Assembly: GCA_946885335.1 (NCBI GenBank)
Contig: CAMPGG010000249.1
Location: forward strand, 1 to 5,231
DNA: 5,231 nt
Direction of reading: 5' to 3'
Source of the DNA: an uncultured Chitinophagaceae bacterium
Lineage (GTDB): Bacteria; Bacteroidota; Bacteroidia; Chitinophagales; Chitinophagaceae
The position numbers and the translations under genes are program-made. Positions 1 to 5,231 of the stretch are shown one piece after another. The notes beneath the pieces were generated by a model. The model was not told the DNA's origin, ran no database searches, and saw only the letters and a program-made list of their open reading frames with translations. How positions within the stretch are numbered: the first letter of the stretch is position 1; each line of letters starts with the position of its first letter.

Positions 1-11
1 TTACGCTAATA

Positions 12-126
12 TACGCTACTCGTTTTGGGTTTACAATATTTCCAACTCATTCTTTCTCTTTTAGTTATCTAAAAAAACGCGGCTGCCTGAAAAGTAGCGT
101 AAATACAATTCGGCTTAATATTGTAA
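12..126. repeat. Two interleaved short inverted repeats
   Basis: TACGCTACT at 12-20 is matched by its reverse complement AGTAGCGTA at 93-101. TTACAATATT at 31-40 is matched by AATATTGTAA at 117-126. The order is A, B, A', B', so the pairs cross rather than nest and could form only a pseudoknot-like fold if transcribed. A related TTACGCTA lies at 1-8. The matches are directly visible. Their function is unknown: they could be protein-binding sites, remnants of a mobile-element end, or chance in AT-rich DNA. Confidence 0.45.
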
Positions 127-184
127 GAATGATTTTCACACACTCCGTGCACCCCAGTTACATGAAACTGATATCATATGGCCA

Positions 185-198
185 GGCTTTTAAAAGCC
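185..198. repeat. 14-bp perfect palindrome
   Basis: GGCTTTTAAAAGCC reads identically on both strands. It lies in the non-coding left region and has no run of T after it, so it is not a good intrinsic terminator. It could be a dimeric regulator site or simply chance. No gene start is visible close by to support an operator role. Confidence 0.35.
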
Positions 199-457
199 GA
201 TACATAACACAGACAAAATACATTGAAACATCCATGGGTCAAAATGTCCAGCTCAGTACACGAACTCAACCAGCAAAATAAACACAAACTTCTACCGGTC
301 ATACCGTGTTTTCACGCTAATGGGTTAAAGACATTTTTTGTATGGCTGATTCATAGAAATAATTCCTTACCAAAAAATATAATGAGCCGGGGAAATGAAT
401 AGTATGAACAGGAGGGCAGGGGAGTCTTTCATTTTATTCAGCCGATAATATGGCTAC

Positions 458-491
458 AAAAAAGCCGCACCAGGGATGATGCGGCTTTTTT
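458..491 (-). terminator. Rho-independent terminator of the protease gene, probably bidirectional
   Basis: AAAAAAGCCGCA (458-469) pairs perfectly with TGCGGCTTTTTT (480-491), giving a 12-bp stem around a 10-nt loop. The GC core GCCGCA/TGCGGC is flanked by A and T runs, so both strands show a GC hairpin followed by a U tract. On the minus strand it begins 17 nt after the stop codon of the metalloprotease gene, the expected place for its transcription terminator. On the plus strand it could also end a transcript entering from the left. Confidence 0.9.
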
Positions 492-508
492 TAAACGCTA
501 ACTTGACA

Positions 509-3500
509 CTAATACTTGATCAGCTTAGATGTTTTCCTTGAACCGTTTTGTTGTATTTCCAAAATATAAGTTCCCGGTTTCCACGAGCTTCCAATCACCA
601 GGGTACTGCCTGCAGCTACCGTGTGCTGTTCTATAACTTTTCCATTAATATCCATCACCCGCAATAATACAGCACCTTTATCCTGTGGTGCATTAACCCT
701 TACTGCAAAGGATGATGAACTTGGATTTGGCCTAGCCGTTACAGTTAGATCGAGTTGCTCAACGGACACCATTTCCTGCATATTGGTTTGTCTTCTTGGC
801 TCGCTGTTTATGATTTTTACCACGCTGTTTACACCTGTAATTGTAGACGGGTCTGCAGCTTCACTTTTACCCGGTTCATTATCATAATATACCTCTCCTG
901 TATTTTTATTAAAGATCTTCATACGTACATAATCGGCATCTCCATTATCAATAACAGTAAGTATAAAGCTGACGCCACTCTGCATTCCTGTAATTCTGCC
1001 AGATCCTTTCATTTGTGCCCTGTTACCATTAATAGACATGTATTCATAATTGAGTGCTGTGAATTCAAAATCACCCACCTTCATTTCAAACCTGGTTTCA
1101 CCTTTTGGCAATGATGCTTTTTTGAAATAATGAACCTCAAAACCAAAGCTTGCTTTTCCGGTAAGTGCAGGGTTAGACTTTAAGGCGCCTGCAGGAGAAT
1201 TAAACCAACCTCCGCCAAAAGCATTACCTGAACTCGGGTCATAAATGACAATAGTAGCTTCCTGGTCGCCCGAAGTGGTTGCATAAGAAACATTGCCTTC
1301 CTGGTCAATTACCTCCATTTTCAATTTATAAACACCAGGCTCCTTAAACCTGTAATTGCCGGTTACCGTTCCGTTTTTACGTCCTTGTGGTTCGCTGGTA
1401 ACCGTTCCGCTTATTGTACTGGTTTCATCAATTATCCAACGGGCCGTATGTTGTTTGCCAGGCAAATCCTGGAATACGCCGCTTAAATTGACTGTGCTGC
1501 CTGATTTGAAAGCAGAGCCTGCGAGAGGAGCAGTTATATTATGTGCAACATAAACTTCCGTGGTTTCAGATGATGTATTTCCACAATCGTCAGTGGAAGT
1601 GATGGTTATGGTATAAATTCTGCCATCACCCGTTCCCGCACGTTCTGCACGCAGCAGGACCGTATGATTATCGATCACTTCATAATCTACCGGTTCAGTA
1701 TCACCATCACCGGTACCATTTACAGGTTCATTACTTTCGATAGATAATGTTGTGGTAATATGCGCCGCATCAGAACAATTGTCAGCCACATCATAATTGA
1801 TCACTACTTCTTTCATTTTATGATTAGGAGGCCATAATGAATTGGGTGTGGCAACAATATTTGTAATCTCCGGCGGGGTATTGTCTTCCGCCGTTATTGT
1901 TTGTTCCAGTTCGGTGGAATTTCCACAATCGTCTGTTACCTTCCAGGTTCGTGTAATAATTTCTTCACCCATACAACTTCCAGGTACTGCAACATCGGTA
2001 TAAGTTATACCCGGTGAAGGATCGCAATTATCATTTACATTAGTTGGATTTCCGGTGATATCCGGGTTTGCATCATATTCACAGTTTTCATCCTTATATA
2101 TTGTAACAGGTCCGGGAACGGTAAATGTTGGCGCAATGTTATCCCTTACTGTAATGGTTTGATCAATGTTTGTTGCATTACCGCAATCATCTGTCACTGT
2201 CCAGGTGCGGGTGATAATTGTTTCGCCCACACAACTACCGGCTACCACATTATCTGTATGCGAAATATCCGGGTCGGTATCGCAATTATCATTCACGTTA
2301 GATACATTGCCGGTAACAGATGGTAATGCATCATAATTACAGTTTTCATCTTTATAAATGGTGATATCGGCTGGTACGGTGAATGTGGGTTTGGTTCCAT
2401 CGCCGTAGGTAAAATTGCCATCGCTTACATCGAAAAAGATATTACCATCAGCTTCAATTTTTATCCTTGCCTGTGTATTTACGGTACATGGAAAATCATA
2501 AGTAAATGATCCATCATTTGGTGTGGAAGCTGCAATGACGACCGGGAAAGTCAATCCGCCATCGCTGGATAAAAGAATTTTTACATTGGGTGCCAGGCCA
2601 TCTGCATCGGTACCATTCACATTCCATGTTATTGTTTGGTTGCCCCTGCAAAAAGATTCCCCGCCATTTGGAAAAGTAATGGCAAGCGGTCCGGCATCCG
2701 CAACGGTAATGACAACATCATCTGAATTTGTCTGCGCTCCCACAACTTTATTATCCCTGACCGTAAACCTGAATTTAAACGTTCGGGGTACAGAAGACAA
2801 AATCTCCCATGGATCTGAAACACCATCCGCTGGCAGCACCCGGTCCATAGATGATGATGGAAGCCTGCTCCTGAATGAAGGACCATAAGTATTATCATCA
2901 TCTATATAAAATGGAAACCCGTCAGCTTCAGTCACTTTATCCATCTGTTCCCAGGTAAAAGTCAGTGCATCACTCTCTGCATCCGAAGCATTTCCCTTAA
3001 GCGTAAAAGCGGTGCTTTTAGGAATGGTAAAATCAGGACCTGCATCAGCAGTTGGGGCAGTATTACCTGCATCAATGATATCTCCGCAGGATACAGATGC
3101 CAGGTAAGATCTTACCTGTTGTATGCTAATGGCATGAAAGTATTTACTTCTTAATTCAATGACAAATTCAGCAGATGCTTTACCGTTACCTCCATAACTC
3201 ATGATGGTGGATCCGCTGCCCGGTTCCATCTGGGCAATGTCATTATCCTTATCGTGTGTAAAAGTATGGTTGGCGCCACATTGATGGCCAAGTTCATGGG
3301 TGAACATGATGGCTGCATACCCGTCAAAATTGTCCCAGTTACTCCGGGTTGTATAACCACTTCCTTTAGTGGATGCTTTGCAGATAGATCCAATATCGCC
3401 TGCATTACCGGCATTGTTGCCAGCATCATAGTTCATTAAATGACCGATATCATAATTGTCTGTACCTATTTCTGTGTCAATCGTAGTTTGGGTTTCATTA

Positions 3501-4348
3501 TTTAAATCACTGGAAAAGGGATCATCTCCGCTGTCCAGGTAAATAAGTCTGTCGTTATCTGCAATCATTTCCAGTCTTATTCCAAAATCCCGCTCCAAAT
3601 AAAGATTGGCATCTGTTACCCACATGAGTTGGTAAGCAAGTACCGCGGCAATCCTGGTTGCATCACCATCGTCATTTGCGGCATCATCATCGTACTCGTT
3701 GCTAAACGTGCCGCTTGCCGCAATGGCCAGCCGGAATATGCGGAGGTTCCCGTCATTTCCATTATTTGCATCTGCTAAAGCGGATAACGGGCTCAGGCTT
3801 TTTAATAATGTTGCTGTACCATCGCCGGTGGTACAGCTAAAACTCTCCGGGTCAGTACCGTCATCCGTAAAAATAATATGCATACCTGTTTTGGATTCCA
3901 GGCTGCGGATATAAACAGTAGGTTTCCCGGGAGAACTGATAATGGCGTTCAGCCCAAGTTTGGATATGGAAAACCTGGTAACCGTATTGGGATCTGTTGT
4001 AGACTGCCCGGAAAAGGACTGTGCACCATTTAGTTTTTTTAATAAACCAGGGGCCGCTACGGGTGCTGAAACAATGGAGAATGTGTGCAGCTTGCCATCA
4101 GCATCCGGCAGTTCAATCGTTAACCCGGATTTGGCGACGCTGACTGATTTTTCAGATGGCGCCTGGCTTAACCTTGCAGCCATGGCTGTTTGATTCAGTT
4201 TAAAGATCTCAAATTTTTTAGGAGTGGTCCGGCCTTTCCAGGCAGCCTGGGGTACAGATGCTGCATTCGATCGGCTCCAGGTGGGAGGCTGCGAATAACC
4301 AACCATAAAAATAATCATAGCAAGAATTACAAAGGAAAAATGTTTCAT
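509..4348 (-). CDS. Secreted reprolysin-type zinc metalloprotease with HYR/PKD modules and T9SS sorting domain
   Basis: Predicted cell-surface or secreted endopeptidase of 1279 residues; substrate unknown. Residues 1-19 form a signal peptide (MKHFSF, then a hydrophobic core, cleavage likely near YS/Q). Residues 20 to about 200 resemble the propeptide of Bacteroidota reprolysin relatives. Residues 201-422 are the catalytic domain: YDIGHLM at 299-305, zinc motif HELGHQCGANH at 351-361 with catalytic Glu352, and a Met-turn at Met383 (STIMSYGG). About 430-552 is a PKD/cadherin-like domain with the GPSFRSRLP...WEILSSVPRT...FTVRDN signature. About 555-650 is a Kre9-type beta domain (ITFPNGGE). Residues 655-826 are two HYR-like repeats, 827-936 a module with LWPPNHK, 938-1037 PKD-like, 1041-1160 a GGGWFNSPAGA module, and 1199-1279 a T9SS type A sorting domain ending KTSKLIKY. 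The zinc ligands and Met-turn are intact, so it is probably active. The ATG at 4348 is chosen because the signal peptide follows directly; no Shine-Dalgarno is visible, as is usual in this phylum. It probably has its own terminator at 458-491. Protease class and export route are well supported; the biological role is not. Confidence 0.95.
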   Translation of the reverse strand: MKHFSFVILAMIIFMVGYSQPPTWSRSNAASVPQAAWKGRTTPKKFEIFKLNQTAMAARLSQAPSEKSVSVAKSGLTIELPDADGKLHTFSIVSAPVAAPGLLKKLNGAQSFSGQSTTDPNTVTRFSISKLGLNAIISSPGKPTVYIRSLESKTGMHIIFTDDGTDPESFSCTTGDGTATLLKSLSPLSALADANNGNDGNLRIFRLAIAASGTFSNEYDDDAANDDGDATRIAAVLAYQLMWVTDANLYLERDFGIRLEMIADNDRLIYLDSGDDPFSSDLNNETQTTIDTEIGTDNYDIGHLMNYDAGNNAGNAGDIGSICKASTKGSGYTTRSNWDNFDGYAAIMFTHELGHQCGANHTFTHDKDNDIAQMEPGSGSTIMSYGGNGKASAEFVIELRSKYFHAISIQQVRSYLASVSCGDIIDAGNTAPTADAGPDFTIPKSTAFTLKGNASDAESDALTFTWEQMDKVTEADGFPFYIDDDNTYGPSFRSRLPSSSMDRVLPADGVSDPWEILSSVPRTFKFRFTVRDNKVVGAQTNSDDVVITVADAGPLAITFPNGGESFCRGNQTITWNVNGTDADGLAPNVKILLSSDGGLTFPVVIAASTPNDGSFTYDFPCTVNTQARIKIEADGNIFFDVSDGNFTYGDGTKPTFTVPADITIYKDENCNYDALPSVTGNVSNVNDNCDTDPDISHTDNVVAGSCVGETIITRTWTVTDDCGNATNIDQTITVRDNIAPTFTVPGPVTIYKDENCEYDANPDITGNPTNVNDNCDPSPGITYTDVAVPGSCMGEEIITRTWKVTDDCGNSTELEQTITAEDNTPPEITNIVATPNSLWPPNHKMKEVVINYDVADNCSDAAHITTTLSIESNEPVNGTGDGDTEPVDYEVIDNHTVLLRAERAGTGDGRIYTITITSTDDCGNTSSETTEVYVAHNITAPLAGSAFKSGSTVNLSGVFQDLPGKQHTARWIIDETSTISGTVTSEPQGRKNGTVTGNYRFKEPGVYKLKMEVIDQEGNVSYATTSGDQEATIVIYDPSSGNAFGGGWFNSPAGALKSNPALTGKASFGFEVHYFKKASLPKGETRFEMKVGDFEFTALNYEYMSINGNRAQMKGSGRITGMQSGVSFILTVIDNGDADYVRMKIFNKNTGEVYYDNEPGKSEAADPSTITGVNSVVKIINSEPRRQTNMQEMVSVEQLDLTVTARPNPSSSSFAVRVNAPQDKGAVLLRVMDINGKVIEQHTVAAGSTLVIGSSWKPGTYILEIQQNGSRKTSKLIKY
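1871..2386 (-). repeat. Tandem 258-bp (86-residue) HYR-like repeat inside the protease gene
   Basis: Residues 655-740 (bases 2129-2386) and 741-826 (bases 1871-2128) align end to end without a gap, with 58 of 86 residues identical by my count. Each unit has the landmarks TFTVP, YKDENC, VNDNCD, SC.GE.IITRTW and VTDDCGN, and four cysteines at equal spacing (670, 689, 706, 722 and 756, 775, 792, 808). HYR domains are immunoglobulin-like extracellular adhesion modules. These units probably act as a spacer or binding arm between the protease and the C-terminal anchor region. The synonymous divergence suggests an old duplication, though some short DNA blocks such as TCGCAATTATCATT remain identical. 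Confidence 0.9.
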
Positions 4349-4492
4349 GGTTAATAGTTTTGATTAGATATTAAAGCGTTAAATAGAAATAAATGGAGAT
4401 ACCCGTTACTGATATATTGAGTTTATTATGAGGAATGAAAAAATGAATCCTGGATACTGAATTAAAGTTCGGTCAGTGATTTATTAATTAGG

Positions 4493-4508
4493 TCACATGA
4501 TCATGTGA
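4493..4508. promoter_or_regulatory. 16-bp perfect palindrome, possible operator
   Basis: TCACATGATCATGTGA is a perfect palindrome in the gap between the two minus-strand genes. It is 18 bp past the stop codon of the membrane protein gene and about 144 bp ahead of the protease start codon. Symmetric sites of this size are typical for dimeric helix-turn-helix regulators, so a role in controlling the protease gene is possible. It could equally be a hairpin in the 3' end of the upstream transcript. No U tract follows on the minus strand, which argues against a classical terminator. I found no convincing Bacteroidota promoter motif between it and the protease gene. Confidence 0.4.
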
Positions 4509-4513
4509 TGAGC

Positions 4514-4535
4514 AAGGGTATTGATATCAACCCTT
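4514..4535 (-). other. Imperfect hairpin overlapping the 3' end of the membrane protein gene
   Basis: AAGGGT (4514-4519) pairs with ACCCTT (4530-4535), and the 10 bases between contain the palindrome TGATATCA. The structure spans the TGA stop codon (4527-4529) of the membrane protein gene. With the palindrome at 4493-4508 it could form a pair of stem-loops at the end of that transcript, perhaps aiding termination or mRNA stability. There is no U run, so an intrinsic terminator cannot be claimed. Confidence 0.3.
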
Positions 4536-5231
4536 AATGATCATTTTTAAAAAGTGCTGAACACTTTCTGATCTTCCAAGGGACTCTAAAAAAAAGCAAA
4601 AAATATTTACACCCACTGCAAGGAAAGTAGCTGGATGGGTGAGCTTATTATATTTCCATGCACCGGCCAATAACATAACGATTATGATTACCTGCGAAAT
4701 AAATAATGGGATCATGATGTCGATATTGGGGAAGGAAGCTATGTTCATTCCAATATATAAATTTTGAATTCCACGTCCCAATGCAGGCATCATGATAATG
4801 AAAACAGTAGAAATCAACCACCATGCATGGCTTTCAAATTTTTTTCTTTCCAGTATACTTTTAAGTATGGCAAAACCAAAAGCCGTCATCATCACGATCT
4901 CTATTGCAGCCACGCCAAAAAAGAACCAGGGCTGAAACGGACCAAACCGTTCAGGCTCTAACACAGCTCTTTCTGCGGACACCAAATCACGGTTCATCAT
5001 ACTTAAAGCTGTAAAGCAGACCGCCCCTGCTATGAACATGCCAATAATGCCATAGGTTCTGTGTTTTGCAATTTGTCCATGTGTAGCGAAATAGGGTTGG
5101 GTGATGAGAAAGAGATACCATACTGTTCCGGTCCAGTAATGTACATGTACTGACCATGCATTATCAGTAAAGTCACCCCAGTAATCACGAAAAATTCCCA
5201 TCTGCATAATGATCATGGGAAGCAGCATCCA
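4527..5231 (-). CDS. Multi-pass inner-membrane protein of unknown function (5' end cut by window edge)
   Basis: At least 234 residues are visible and the frame stays open to the right edge, so the true start lies outside; the in-frame ATG at 5226-5228 need not be it. Numbered from that Met, hydrophobic segments lie at about 28-46, 58-77, 100-123, 134-152, 171-190 and 197-215, giving six or more membrane spans. The part HVHYWTGTVWYLFLITQPYF (28-47) followed by KHRTYG (55-60) resembles a group of uncharacterised Bacteroidota membrane proteins with an H...W...LI.QP...HR..G pattern. Later, ESHAWWLIST and MMPALGRG place another His and an Arg near membrane boundaries. Histidines at 28, 30, 56 and 134 could bind heme or metal, as in DUF2306 or cytochrome b561-like proteins, but this is inference only. 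It ends 178 bp before the protease gene in the same direction. No catalytic motif is recognised. Confidence 0.8.
   Translation of the reverse strand, partial: WMLLPMIIMQMGIFRDYWGDFTDNAWSVHVHYWTGTVWYLFLITQPYFATHGQIAKHRTYGIIGMFIAGAVCFTALSMMNRDLVSAERAVLEPERFGPFQPWFFFGVAAIEIVMMTAFGFAILKSILERKKFESHAWWLISTVFIIMMPALGRGIQNLYIGMNIASFPNIDIMIPLFISQVIIIVMLLAGAWKYNKLTHPATFLAVGVNIFCFFLESLGRSESVQHFLKMIIKG

Larger units (their letters stand above)
1..457. other. Intergenic region without a convincing gene
   Basis: No reading frame here has coding character. The longest start-to-stop frame I found is about 50 codons on the plus strand (129-281), with no recognisable protein features. The stretch is AT-rich and contains short inverted repeats near its left end, a 14-bp palindrome at 185-198, and a repeated ACGCTAA heptamer (3-9 and 314-320, and again just past the terminator at 495-501). 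I found no clear Bacteroidota promoter (TTTG / TAnnTTTG) on either strand. It may carry the upstream or downstream flank of a gene lying left of the window, which cannot be judged from here. Confidence 0.6.

Noticed and set aside
129..281. Plus-strand 50-codon open frame (starts MIFTHSVHPSY)
   Set aside because: No ribosome binding site of note, no recognisable domain, signal or membrane segment, and the length is expected by chance; comparative data would be needed to call it a gene.
621..1553. Plus-strand open frames of 65-119 codons opposite the protease C-terminal half
   Set aside because: They lie antisense to well-supported coding sequence with recognisable domains and show no protein features of their own.
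1871..2386. Repeat array considered as CRISPR or satellite DNA
   Set aside because: There are only two units of 258 bp, in frame and conserved at protein level, which is a protein domain duplication.
2523..2901. Plus-strand 121-codon frame and minus-strand 90-codon alternative frame
   Set aside because: Both overlap the PKD-like and PNGGE region of the protease and have low-complexity shadow-like composition; the main frame is clearly the coding one.
3199..3439. Overlapping alternative frames across the zinc-site region
   Set aside because: The protease frame here encodes the HEXXHXXGXXH motif and Met-turn, so the other frames are shadows.
4349..4492. Bacteroidota-type promoter (TTTG / TAnnTTTG) for the protease gene
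   Set aside because: Reading the minus strand I could not find the -7 TAnnTTTG element, and no TTTG occurs in a suitable place; a promoter must exist or transcription reads through, but no position can be supported.
4764..4961. Plus-strand 65-codon frame opposite the membrane protein gene
   Set aside because: Antisense to a frame with strong membrane-protein character; no independent support.

Overview
The window looks like Bacteroidota chromosome, probably Sphingobacteriia/Chitinophagia-like. The main reason is that the dominant gene encodes a secreted protein ending in a type IX secretion (T9SS) C-terminal sorting domain, a system confined to that phylum. The moderately AT-rich sequence and the lack of an obvious Shine-Dalgarno before the main start codon also fit. 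The genus cannot be read from the sequence.

Layout: positions 1-457 show no convincing gene but hold several short inverted repeats. A strong, apparently bidirectional hairpin terminator (458-491) follows. The minus-strand gene at 509-4348 encodes a 1279-residue exported metalloprotease: signal peptide, propeptide, reprolysin-type zinc protease with an HELGHQCGANH site, PKD/cadherin-like domain, 'PNGGE' beta domain, two tandem HYR-like repeats, an 'LWPPNHK' module, another PKD-like domain, a 'GGGW' module and the T9SS domain. A 178-bp gap (4349-4526) contains a perfect 16-bp palindrome. The minus-strand gene at 4527-5231, cut by the right edge, encodes a multi-pass membrane protein of unknown function.

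Both genes read leftward. The membrane protein gene lies upstream of the protease gene, but the gap and the palindrome between them make a tightly coupled operon uncertain, and nothing in the sequence links their functions. The protease is probably exported by Sec, moved across the outer membrane by T9SS, and released or anchored at the cell surface, where it would act on an unknown extracellular protein substrate.

I see no tRNA, rRNA, CRISPR array, insertion sequence or clear defence system, and no evidence of a wholly new system. The points most worth a second look are the 16-bp palindrome ahead of the protease gene, the interleaved inverted repeats at the left edge, the exact 86-residue HYR duplication, and two widespread C-terminal modules for which I know no assigned function.
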